Positions 24,259-35,440 of a DNA stretch of 64,000 nt are shown here, piece by piece (position 1 is the stretch's first letter; each line of letters starts with the position of its first letter). The position numbers and the translations under genes are program-made. Below the pieces are notes generated by a model. That model worked only from the letters and a program-made list of their open reading frames with translations. It was not told the origin of the DNA and did no database searches. This DNA is from Puffinus mauretanicus (taxonomy: Eukaryota > Chordata > Aves > Procellariiformes > Procellariidae), in the NCBI GenBank assembly GCA_023333565.1, contig JAJKFH010003165.1, positions 1,736,001-1,800,000 of the forward strand, in the 5' to 3' direction.

Positions 24259-26598
24259 GTAATTTGGATCACTTGACAAAGCTGGGTTAGGATAGGACTG
24301 GATGAATAGTTAAATTAGTAGAACTGAGAAGATAGTAACTTTAGGTGGGAGAGGGTGTCTGAACTATTGGAAATAGTAAGTGGATAAACTGGATTTGGCA
24401 ATAATAGAGTAATTCTTGTATTATGGTCATTTCTGAATAACCATTAGTCACATTATGAAAATAACTTTGCCCCTGGTGACGTAAAGAAAATCTCTAACTT
24501 GCTGTTATTGAAAGGAACAATCATTATTGAAAAAACTTCATTCCTCCTATTTCAGCCTCCTTTTAGAGGTCAAAAACCACAATTCATAGAAACTAGTCCA
24601 CAGATGAATAGAAATAAAAATTCTGAAGTCTGTGGAAGCGACAAAAAAAGGTTAAGTATGGCTGCTAAAAGGAAACAAAAGGAGAAGGAATTATTCCACC
24701 CTTGTTTCTGTGGAGAGATTTTAAATACAAATCTGTCAGGGAAAGACAAATCTGGCTCTTGAATCAAGTTCTTGCCCGAAATGTACGTGCTCATAGAATG
24801 TCAGAGAAAAGGAAGTAGTGGGTTGACGGCTTTGTACCACGAATTCACTCTGCAGAAAGGATTTTCTTTTTCTAAATGTTTACATTAATTCAGTGATGTA
24901 GAAACCCACTGTGCATTGTGTCTTGAGCTTCCCTTTGCGCATGCATGGGGATGAGCGTGGGCAGCCCTGCATGTCGTGCATGCGAGGGGGGGCTGGACAG
25001 GAATGTGTGGCTGCCCATCGTTGTGTGGGAGCCAGCTTGGGCACACTCAAGCCTCTCAGTCTGGACTGTAAACCTGTTCAAATGGATTTTGCTGGAATAA
25101 AAGCACAAGAAGCAAGGTGCTGTGCAACATAAGAGGCCCTAGCTTTAGGAAGGATGGGTGGCGGTTTTATTCTCATTACCTGAAGAGGGCACTACTGAAG
25201 ACATGAGACAGTTTCTACCGCATGGATTTTTTCTTTGGCAGAGTGGGGGTAGAAATAGGAAGTTTTGGGTTTTGTTTGGTTTTTGTTTTCCTAGAAGGTT
25301 CAGTTAAGGCAGGTTCCTCTTTGCTATACTCCCAGCCGTGAAGATGCTCGAGCCTAGAGGAGACCTGGGACAAAAAGTAAGAGTAACACGAGAACAGAAC
25401 TTTGCAATAAAATAGTTGTGGTATGCCAAAAGTGCAAGGCTCCCTGTCCTATCGTAAGTGTGTGCGAGTCCTTCAAGGATGAAAGCCTGATGTGCGTTAG
25501 GTCTGATATGTGCACATTAAGACAGTCTATTTAAGAGATTAACGACAGCGTTTCTCGCTGAAAGGAGTGGAGAAAATGGGTTGAGAAGGACGGGATAACC
25601 AAACAAACAGAACTCGGGGATCGTGGTCTAAGACTTACGGTCAAACCAGATTAAAATGAAACTCAACAACATCAGAAAATCTTGTTAGTTTTTTATCCTG
25701 TAATCTAACTCTCTACCTGTTAGATATATATGGATTCTCGCATAACGACTGGATTCATCTTTTAATTTCTGACCTCCTACTTTTTAACTTTGTAAAAAGG
25801 GAAAAAAGAGAGCTTCCCGAGAGTTATCCTTCTCCCCATGCATTTCCCAGTAGTGCTGAGTTGCTGTCTAAACCGTGACCCAAACTATTTCCCAACCCAG
25901 CGTCCGTGTGTGCATACCCCCGAAGTCCTTCCTGCCAGTTGAGATGTAACTTGAGTTTGTAGCTTCTTTCCTTACTCCCTGCACTTTGGTTTTACTGGAA
26001 GGAAAGGGGCAGAATGGGCATGCTACATGGATGGGGAAAGAAGGGGCAATTTGGTGGTGGGATCTGTGGGGTGCTTGGCAGAGCCCAGGTGTCTCGTTCA
26101 CGTGCAGCAGACAACATCCACTCTCTTGCTTTTCTCCTGACACCTCCAGCACACTTCATCGAGGTAGTAAGTACATGCCTCTCTTCACTGGGACTGCTTG
26201 GGTGCTTGAACACCCCGGTTTTCCTAGAGCTCAAACGCTCTTTGAAGCTGAGAGTTATTTTATATCTAATTTTATTCTGTATTTCTTTCTGTTTCACAGA
26301 TAGTGACCATGTTTTTTTACTATATCAATCCTTCCCTTTTAATTTCTTCTTTGCGAGAGATGTATGTGCCAAACCCAATAGTGGGAGTTAAATCAACCTG
26401 AAAGATCCAGTTATTTTACAGCGATCTTCATTCTGAAACTACCAGACAAGACTAAGGGGCAGTTTTGCACATCAGCAGACTAGTTTAGATGGCTGTCTCA
26501 GGAAACTGGTTTAATTCTATAGTTTCAGATCAGTAAGGTATGCGAGACGTTTACTTCATTGTAACAACTTCATGCAAGTACTGCAGCTCTAGGTGGTA

Positions 26599-26612
26599 AC
26601 GCCACCCAGTGG
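26599..26612 (-). promoter_or_regulatory. Possible CTCF-like binding motif
   Basis: Read on the minus strand this is CCACTGGGTGGCGT. It agrees with the core CTCF consensus (CCASYAGRKGGCRS) at all but one central position (G where A is expected) and the last base. CTCF sites mark chromatin loop anchors and insulators. One such match in 64 kb is not far from chance. Confidence 0.25.
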
Positions 26613-26639
26613 AGAAGAGGAATATGGTCAGCTTCCGAC

Positions 26640-27240
26640 AGACCCAAAAAATGCAAATAAAAATTTCTTACTAGTAAAGATGTAAAAACACTTGTTTTGA
26701 GAAGAAATTAAGAATTTTTGTCCCTTTTCTATATTCAGTAATTGTCTTGCTATTTTCTTATTTCTAACTTTTTACAAAGATATCTGAAATTTTAATCTGT
26801 TTTTCGCTAGTCATTTTGTTTTCTTAGTATTAAACTAATATCTGTATTTTAAAATGACACAAAAATTGTGCTGAAAATAGAGTTCATATAATGTATGAGA
26901 TTCCATTATTTCAAAACTTTGCTTTTCCTTTGAATTAGAATAACAATTAAGATATTTCAATCTTTTGTAAAGAAAATTGTTGAAAAAATATTAAGAGCAA
27001 TCAAAATGTTTTGTCTTACGTTGAAATGTTTTTTTATATACGTCATGATTTCTTATATACGAAAGAGAAAATGAAACGTTGAAAAGTTTTAATTCAATTT
27101 TACTGTTAATAATACATTTTTCCCAGGATAAAAAGCTCAATTCCTACATACTTAAACTCAAGAAAATGTTTTCTGGTGGAAAACTAGAAAAATATGTGAG
27201 AATTTTTTTCCTTGTGATTCAAAAATACTGGTTTTTGAGA
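26640..27240. other. AT-rich block
   Basis: About 600 bp dominated by A/T, with repeated short T runs and A runs and no open frame of note. It has the composition of a matrix-attachment region or simply neutral AT-rich sequence; nothing further can be told from it. Confidence 0.5.
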
Positions 27241-28862
27241 TCTTGAGATCTTATCAGGAGTGAATTTGTTCTAAAATGACTGATACAATGTCATTAGGAA
27301 CTTGCAGTCAGGTATGTTTCTTTAGGCGTAGTCACATAATATGCCGTCAGTCCTGAAATTTTTGGGAAACCCGGGGTTAACAACATTCACAAAGGAAGAA
27401 GTTTGGCAAGTTGCAGCTCACAGAGGTGTAAAGCACTCTGCATGTTGCCTGCCAGCTTACTAACTGTTACCAAGCAGTACTTGGTATTACTCGGTATTAC
27501 GAAGGCTGCCGAGGCAGGGGCTTTGCTGCACGCTGGTTGCTGAAGGCAATGAAGGCACCAGAGAAGGAGCACGCGCGTGTTGAAGGTAGCAGTTAGGTTC
27601 AGTAACTTTGGTTCATCCGTCTCTGTTGCCTTCATCTGGAAGGGTGGGATTTTAGTTTAACGGTGCCTGTCTGGTTTGCTACTGAAATCGCTCAGGCTGT
27701 GAGCCCTGGTTGAACCCAAGTAGAGTCAGCTCACACTGACATTGTTATTGTCCCATCGTTACTGCCCCATCCCAAAGTGCTGCCTGTGTCCACTGTCAGG
27801 TCTCATGGTGAGAGTTTGTTCAGATCTGCTCATGAGCTGCTGCGAAACAAGTTAATTTTTCAAGTAATTGATTGCTTGGCAGGTGAAAAGAGATCAAATT
27901 ACTTTCACTTAATGTTTCTTGGCAATCTTACTGTTTCTGTTGTGTTGCGAGGGAGACAGCATCCATCATGGCTCACAGCCGCACTGTTAGTCATATGCTG
28001 GCCTGGATCAACGCTGCCCAGATTTTGGAAAACTGAATCCTCCCAGGGAAACTGTAGCCTTCGCCAACCCAGCCAGCTGATGCTGAGGGGCCACTCGACT
28101 CAATGGCTGTGTATACTTGGCTGGTTCGGAGCTGTAGTTGCAGGCTCATGAAATACCACCCCATAGCGCATGAGTGTTTTGCTGGTCCCTCTGCCACAGT
28201 TTGGATTTTTCCATCACTGTTTTCCTATGTCCCAGCTTTGATGTCTTCAGCCCCATTGCAAGTCTGTGCTCCCTCCTGGCGTGGGCGATGGGGGAGCTCA
28301 GGGCTGGGATAGTGAGAGGCTGCCCTGCCGCTGGGAGCCAGGCTTGGGCATGGCCAGAAGAAAGCAGGCATGGTCTTCAGTGGGACATCTCCTGCCTTGT
28401 TGCGGCTGTTTCAGCTAACAAACCAGTTCCTGACCAAACCCTAGGCCTGATGATTTTTTTGGGTCCTCTCCTCAAAAAGTTTTTCAGATTTTTTTTTTGA
28501 GCTCCTTTGGTTCTGTTGCTTATTTTTTCATATTGCCTGTGGCCTCAGAATCATGCTATAGCCAGCAGCTTTGCTTTTAAAGTTGCTTCCCTGAAGTTAG
28601 CAGGCGTACGTGAGGTTTTTTCAAAGAAGAAAGCTACAATTTGCTATATGATTTTCTTTTTACATATGGGAATAGGGATACATATGAGAAGTGATGATTG
28701 GGAGTTAGAAAAATATACTGCTTTCCTCTGAAGATTGTCGCTGACTGTTCTTTGTGGTAGAATAATGACTAATTTTTCAAAAAGGATTCATTAAAAAGAA
28801 CTCTGCTGGGTGATTTTCCTTATTTCCTGCGGGCTTGTACAAGGCATTTTGCTGTGACTCTG

Positions 28863-29459
28863 TGTCGTAGTTTAACCCCAGCCGGCAACTAAGCCCTACG
28901 CAGCTGCTCGCTCACTCGCCCCCCGTCTACGATGGGGGTGAGAATCGGAAGGGTAAAAGTGAGAAAACTCGTGGGTTGAGATAAAGACAGTTTAATAGGG
29001 AAAGCAAAGGCCGCGCACGCAAGCAAAGCAAAACAAGGAATTCATTCCCTACTTCCCATCGGCAGGCAGGTGTTCAGCCATCTCCAGGGAAGCAGGGCTC
29101 CATCACATGTAACGGTGACTTGGGAAGACAAATGCCATCACTCCGAATGTCCCCCCCTTCCTTCTTCTTCTCCCAGCTTTATATGCTGAGCATGACGTCG
29201 TATGGTATGGAATATCCCTTTGGTCAGTTGGGGTCAGCTGTCCCGGCTGTGTCCCCTCCCAGCTTCTTGTGCACCCCCAGCCTCCTCACTGGTGGGGTGG
29301 GGTGAGGAGCAGCAAAGGCCTTGACTCTGTGTAAGCACTGCTCAGCAGTGACGAAAACATCCCTGTGTTATCAGCACTGTTTCCAGCGCAAATCCAAAAC
29401 ACAGCCCCATACTAGCTTCTATGAGGAGAATTAACTCTACTCCACCTAAAACCAGCACA
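28863..29459 (-). mobile_element. Solo LTR of the same ERVL-like family, inverted, with perfect 5-bp TSD
   Basis: Read on the minus strand this 597-bp element runs from TGTGCTGGTTTTAGGTGG to TTAAACTACGACA. The flanking bases are CTCTG at 28858-28862 and CTCTG at 29460-29464, a perfect 5-bp target-site duplication that fixes both ends. The 3' half is nearly the same as the LTR at 5950-6527; by eye about ten to twelve differences occur in some 240 bases around the TATA-to-U5 section. The 5' half (U3) is clearly more divergent and carries extra C-rich sequence, so this copy probably belongs to another subfamily. A variant poly(A) signal ATTAAA lies on the minus strand at 28996-28991. No internal retroviral sequence flanks it, so it is a solo LTR. 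A short plus-strand frame across it (29120-29305) is not a gene. Confidence 0.94.
29177..29200 (-). promoter_or_regulatory. LTR promoter core: near-CRE and TATA box
   Basis: On the minus strand CGACGTCA (29200 to 29193), a one-base variant of the CRE palindrome, precedes TATAAAG (29183 to 29177). The spacing matches the plus-strand copy at 6190-6213. This is the expected U3 promoter region of the LTR and would drive leftward transcription if active. Confidence 0.55.
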
Positions 29460-32400
29460 CTCTGAATGGAACAGCGAGACATGTTAGAGCATGTACCGAT
29501 GGAGATGTATTAATGTCAACTGACCAAAAAGCTGAAGTCTGTGTGTCAGGAGGTGTGTCTTTTACAGCATGTTTGCTGCTAATGTAGGGATCATCTATTT
29601 GAAAATGTTTTGTTTCATCAGTATTGAAGCTGGGGTTTTCAAGAAGGCTGATGATATGGCTGTTAACCTTACTGGACCCAGATTAGAGGAATGTGTGCAT
29701 GCAGCTATGTAAAATAAAAGGAAACGTCATTCTTGTTTGTTTTTGTACAAGCGTACACGAGTTTATGCGTCTTTAACTATAGTAGTTACTGCGGGTGCTG
29801 TACGGGACATCTGTGATGCAGTGAGTGTTCAGTGATTCACTGATACATAACATGAGGACGCATGTGATGACTCACTTTTTCCCTCCCGCTTTCTTTTCCC
29901 ATTAGTCCGAAGCAAAGCTTAACAACTTTTACCAGAATTTAAGGAAAGATTCATACAGGCTCTAATAATTTAGAGTGAGATGTATTTGATTGTAAATTAA
30001 GTTTCCCTTAAGATTCCCTTAAGGGAAATAAGATGCCCTTATTTCCTTAGATAAAGAAAAATTAACTAGACAAAACACTTGATTTAAGCTTGCAGCAGTG
30101 TCAATTTCTGATACCCAGCTACAGCAAAGATTGCTAGTTTTTGGGAAAAAAAGATAAAATTAATATGAAGAAAGTTCTGCTCTTCCAAACTAATTTTTCT
30201 TCTCCCATTTACAGATACAAACAGATGTTTCTATTTGACTATCTCAGAGTTCTCCCATAACAATAGAAATAAAAAGAAAATACTCTTTTGGAAGAAAAAA
30301 GTGAAAAACTTTGGAAGCCACCTTTGGGGAGGAAAAAGCTGGGCACCTGCTGTGCTGTTCAATGGTATCTGTTTTAGTAAAAGTTTTTGATGGGCTAGTC
30401 CCTCTACAAGTGTTTAGATTTTTCTGTCATTATTTTCCCATGCCCCTCATTTGATGTATTCATGTGGCTAAAAATGTTTGAGTTTTGTTCAGCTTGCTAT
30501 TTGATGGCGATTCCGATTCAGCTTTTCGGGAAGGAAGAACTGTATTTCACAGCCCACAGGAGGGAGTGTTGTTCTGCGAGTCTGGCTGCTAGCAGCTCTC
30601 TTGCTAGCATGGAGCGCTTCAGCTTCTTGGTTTTACCCTGTTAAAGGAAAACATTTTCTTCAGCAGTTCTCAACTTTTTCCAGGCTGAAGTGGTTTCTTA
30701 ATAACTCAAAACTTGTTTTCAGTGGATAGTATTCGGAATTTATTGCTTAATAATGGCAGATCCTGAGTGCTGGCTCTGCAGCTGACACACTGGCTTTCCA
30801 CCCTGAGCACCAGCCATGCTCGGAGTGTGTGCTTTGTGGGAGGGTGAGTCGGGGGAAAGCGGGCAGGGTTGGTTTATGTACTTCCTGCTTCCCTCTTTTC
30901 CAGCCTGTAGAAGCACAGGTTCAGTTAGACCTTACCTGCAAAGAGTCCTTCTATCGCATTGCCTCTAGTTCACATTACAGCGTCTGCTATGTTGGAAGTG
31001 TTTGCCAAACACCATTGATTTTGCACTTCAGATTTCAGGAAGTAATCTTCTCAGAGCATCACCCTTTCTGCTTTATGGAGGGGTGGTTTGCTTTAAGGCT
31101 TGCATAGACAAATTCTTTGGAGCTGCTTTGTTGGCAGCCCTCGAACAGGCATCTTACGTGAACTCAATCTGGATGCTTGGTAGCTGCATGCCCATGAGTT
31201 GCTTGACCCTTTTCTAGTGCTTGAGGCAGCCAGGATGGCCCTTCCCCCTTGCAGTAGCAAGAGGTGCCGTCTCGAGCCCTGCAACATGAAGTCAGGGCTG
31301 GAGCTGATGGCCCTGTTCACATGTCACATAGGACAGGTGGCTGCTGGACACTGCCAGGGCTCGTAACTGTTCAAGTGTTAAAATGAAGTCTCTGGGGTAG
31401 ATGCACCCAGAGCGAGACTTCAGGCAATTCATCCAATATCTCCTTTTCCCTTGAAGAACTGGAACCTATTTTTTGGAGGAAATGCTACCACACGTTGAAA
31501 GAGAAATGTGAAGAGCCCTGCAGAGAGCTTGGCGGTCACTTGCCAATCAACCCAGAAAGGAACATTATCCGTGAGTGATATTACAGGAGACCCCTGAGTG
31601 GACAGTCCTATTGAACGCACTATTTTGTGACGGTCTCCAGTAGTGTGATCTCTCCCTGCAGTGTAATTCAACAGGTGTATTTCAGCTACTTTTCCTAGCT
31701 ACAGATGGCCTAGCACTTTGCTGGGTAGAGGAAGGTACCTCTCTAGTCATGCGTGGCTTTTAGCTCCCTACTGCCAGCTTTTCCCAAGTGGCCTCTATGC
31801 CAGAGATGGAAACATTTTATCTTTTATTTCTTACGGTGTCTTGTCCATGCATTCCTCTTTCACAAAACTTCAGAGGTTGCGATTCAAAGGCTTCAAGCGA
31901 GGCTGCAAGGAGTTCAAAATCCTTATGTACTTAAGGTACTGTCATGTGTGGTGATCAGAAATCTGTCAGTTTGGCAATGCACTTTAGTTTGGTCTGTGGG
32001 AGTTAAGGCAAAGAAAGTATTCTGTTTGACAAAAGTAGTAGATGATCAAGTAACTCTCTCAGCACTCCCTAAATAGCTACAAATAGTTCCAGGAAACATT
32101 TGGTTCATCCCAACCGAGAGATGTGAAATCAGACTTGTGGAGAATTATCTTCTTGGAGCAGTCTCAGTGGAGCAAACGATGTGGCTTTATATAGCGATAG
32201 GATTAAAACCTACAGAGCAACACAGCTGCTGGGCTGCACCTCTTATTATAAGATCAAGCACTACACTCCAGTGCCCTGCAAAACTAAGTAAGCACTCCAC
32301 ACTGGAATATCCATTTCAATCAGCCAACTTGCAGATTGTTTCCACCATACTCAGTCCCGCAGGAGATAAAGTCTTCCTTGCCATGACTTGCTTTTCTTCA

Positions 32401-35084
32401 TCCTAAGTTTAAAAATTTCCAGTTTTTGTGGAACAAATGCTTGTGTTTTCTGAAACCAACAAGTGCATTTTTTAACTATATGTCCAAAAAACTTTATATA
32501 GTTCTGGTCAATCTGCAAATGACTATGCCAGCTTTCTCCGTTCTTTATACCTAACTTCTCCTTTTCCATTGTTCTCCTCTCTCTCCCATGCAAAAGTGTA
32601 TTTCCTGTCTAGGAAAGCGTTTCCTAGCCACAACTGCCCTTGCCATTGAACTGGCAACACCAGTGTATCTACGACCTATTTCCTTGACAAATTGTACTTT
32701 TTCTCCTACAGCAAGCCTCTACAACTGCTCAAAATTTCCAAAAGTCTCTTCAGTTCCTGCTTTTGCATATTATCCAGCATTTTGCTCATTAGATGTTGGG
32801 CAAACTGCTGCAGGCAGCTCCCCTCTAAGAAACAGAAAGTTGGGAAGCATGGCTATGCCATCTGACTGATGATCTTCCAGAAACACACAGTTGTACAAAT
32901 TCTCTGCACTCAGTCACATCTCTTCTTTCTGTTGGCCAAGCTTTCAGCAGGAGGCTCCATAAACCAGGAAAGCCAAGTGTAAGTTAGGCCTCTAGTTACG
33001 AGAGGGATTTTAACCTTCTGCCCAGCTTCTTAGCAAGATACAGCAGTTACTGCCTTGCAGCCAGTCAAGTGTACTTGACATCAGCTGTGATAATGAATTT
33101 ATCAACACCACCTGGATAGCTGCTGGCTGCAGGGCTAGATCCCTTCCAGCTGGGGCTCACACATACTTCTCATTCTGAGGGGTGCTCCCAAGTTAGATTT
33201 CTGCCACAGAGTGTTGGCGTGAGCCCCAGAGCGACTTGTAGGAATATTGTCTTTGTCATCCTCCAGTGCTGCTGTCACTGCTGGTCTTCACAGCTCTCTA
33301 TCACTGTGTAGTCCTGCTGGTCGCTCTGCTGAGTTAAGGGCCATGTGGGACATGTTCTGCCAAAGTCCTGGCTTGGTACCTCCATTCGGTTGTCACAAAC
33401 CATATCACAGCAGAAGCAACATCCCCAAGAAATGCTATATGTACATGTATGTATTTGTGGAAATTTTTGAGGGAGTCTTGTAATCACACCTATTGGTTCA
33501 CAGTAATTTCTGTGTATTTCTGCCATTTCTGTAGGAATGTCTTTTTCTTATATTGGAGATATTGCGTAAAAGTTACTGGTCTGATGCTGGGTTGGGTGTG
33601 CAGGAATATTGGGCAGCAGATTTTATCATGAATGAAAGAAAGACTTTTTTTAAGAGTACATGATTCAATTCCTTCAGGATATTAGGAGGGGCAAGAGTGT
33701 AAATGAGTTAAAAAAGGGATTAGATAAAAACCAAAATGCTTTGAATATAGCTTGTGGCAGTCCTTAAACTTTGCATTGCTGGAACTGAGGGAGAAAGCCG
33801 GTGTAAGGATAACTTCATACTTGCCCACTGCTTTTATGGTCTTTTTAAACATGTAGTACTGTGAGAGAGGAACTGGCTGAAGTCGAGCCAGCCTTTGCTC
33901 TGACACACCAGGCCTCAGGGAGGCCTATTCATAGGATAGCAAAGTTATTTTTAATGCTGTGGTCGTCCTAAAGGTATCTTTAGACTTTCAGGTATTGGTG
34001 CATTTGTGTAGCCTTCTCAATGCCACAGCTGCTCCAAAACAGTTTTAGCACAGAAAGAATTGTAAAGGTTTCTGAGGGACGCATTGGAGGATGAGTTGCT
34101 TTACTGTAGGGGAATTTGGAAAACTGGAAAATGGTTTAAAAATGGAAACTACTTTTAAAGTTCACAGTAGGTGCACAAATACTTGCCCATAGTATTTCCC
34201 TTCTCAGCATATTTGAGTCTTATCAGTACTGTTGTTTCGTATCTCCATCCTTACAAGCAGGTTAGGCATCAATATGACATCAATATTTTGGAAACACCTG
34301 GAGATATGCATGTTGGTCTCATGCATTAGAAGCAAAAGGAAAATTATTCTACAAAAAAGCATTACCACGCTCATCTTTACTCTTTGGATTTTAGGGAATG
34401 TGAGCTAAGACCCATCCAAATGTCATTACGCTGTTTCTTTTAATGAGGTATAATTTACGTGGTCATACTTTCTTCTAGATGGTTGGGCATAAAGTATTAT
34501 GAAATCAACATTTTCCTTTTCAGGAAAGTGCACAAAGTCTGGGAAATAATTGTTTATGTAGGTAATTGTGACCTTTGTTTTTCTCATGAAAGAGTTATGG
34601 CTTCTCAGAAGGAAACTTAAAATGATGGAACAGGAGCATAACAGAACGGCACAGAGAAGATTATTTCTTTTTTATGGAGTGAACAATAACTGTGAAATTT
34701 TTGGAGAAAAAAGTTGACCAAAAAAATGATTCTCATACAGTAATGACCAATAATAGCTGTAGTTTGAATTTGATTTACTCGGAGGGTCTTCACCTAGAAA
34801 TCCAATATTTGTATAGTGCAGCATCAGATGCATTTACTACAATACCCGAGTTTGATTAATGGAATTTTTTACCCCAGCATTGACTTAAAGAGAGGAAGGG
34901 ACTTCAATAAATGAAAGAATAAGACCCAGTTCTGTCAGTGACTTGCAACAGACTTGCTAGGGCTAGCATGCCTTTGCTCATAAAAAACATCTACGTTGTA
35001 GCATTATGATGAGACTTAATTTTGGAAATACCTTATCATCTTTGGAAAACTATTAATTTGCATGTGTATATGTAGTTTTATTTG
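29460..35084. other. Non-coding sequence, no gene recognised
   Basis: No gene can be supported. A hairpin-forming sequence is present at 30003-30048. One stretch (30904-31107) is preceded by a reasonable splice-acceptor sequence and stays open for 68 codons; it is discussed as a weak candidate only. Frames at 31753-32076 and 32588-32869 (plus) are short, without domains. No LTR, CR1 or satellite was recognised here. Confidence 0.65.
30003..30048. repeat. Direct and inverted repeat cluster able to form a hairpin
   Basis: TTCCCTTAAG occurs at 30003-30012 and again at 30014-30023. The second copy begins a perfect 14-bp palindrome, TTCCCTTAAGGGAA (30014-30027). From 30021 the sequence also folds as AAGGGAAATAAG against CTTATTTCCTT (30038-30048) across a 5-base loop, with nine perfect pairs next to the loop and one bulged G further out. 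The result is two alternative foldings in fewer than 50 bases. Confidence 0.85.
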
Positions 35085-35440
35085 AAAAAGAGTTACTCCA
35101 TTGTACAAAGCATGACTAAGACTTCATGTACAATTTTGGTCATCCATATTTAAGTACAATGACCTAGGGCTGGAGTAGATCCAAGTAAGTGCTGCTAAAA
35201 TCAGGGAAGAGGAAGATCAAAAGATTTTAGATTGCTTAGCCTCACAAAAGAAGGACATTGAGAAGGCGGTAGGATTATCCTTTCTTAGTAGGGACCAAAT
35301 ACTAGGGATGAAATGGGAGAGCACAGCTATTTAAGCTGAAGATTTAAAGGGCTATAATGTGGCTCTGAATAACCTTAGGACAGAAATTAAAAGATCGTTT
35401 CCAGCCATCAAAACAGTGAGGCTCTGAAACTCTTCAGAAT
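35085..35440 (+). mobile_element. Ancient CR1-type LINE 3' relic
   Basis: The order of recognisable blocks matches the 3' portion of an old amniote CR1. These are TACAATTTTGGTCATCCATA near 35128, GGGCTGGAGTAGATCCAAG near 35167, TGCTTAGCCTCACAAAAGAA at about 35233, CTATTTAAGCTGAAG at about 35328, and ACAGAAATTAAAAGATCGTT followed by CCATCAAAACAGTGAGGCTCT at 35381-35425. The ends are approximate. Only the C-terminal coding and 3' section survives, with several indels. A typical CR1 tail repeat is not visible. It has the same orientation as the other two relics. Confidence 0.7.

Larger units (their letters stand above)
23061..28862. other. Non-coding sequence, partly AT-rich
   Basis: No gene is recognised. 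Open frames are short; the largest (26014-26391 plus, 125 codons, and 23649-23996 minus, 115 codons) overlap frames on the other strand and have no domain. From about 26640 to 27240 the DNA is strongly AT-rich with many T and A runs. A pure polypyrimidine tract lies at 24218-24258, a 10-bp tandem doublet (TTGGTATTAC, then TCGGTATTAC) at 27481-27500, and a possible CTCF-like motif near 26599. Confidence 0.65.

Noticed and set aside
29120..29305. Short open frame in the 29.1-kb region
   Set aside because: It lies wholly within the minus-strand LTR and is read antisense to it.
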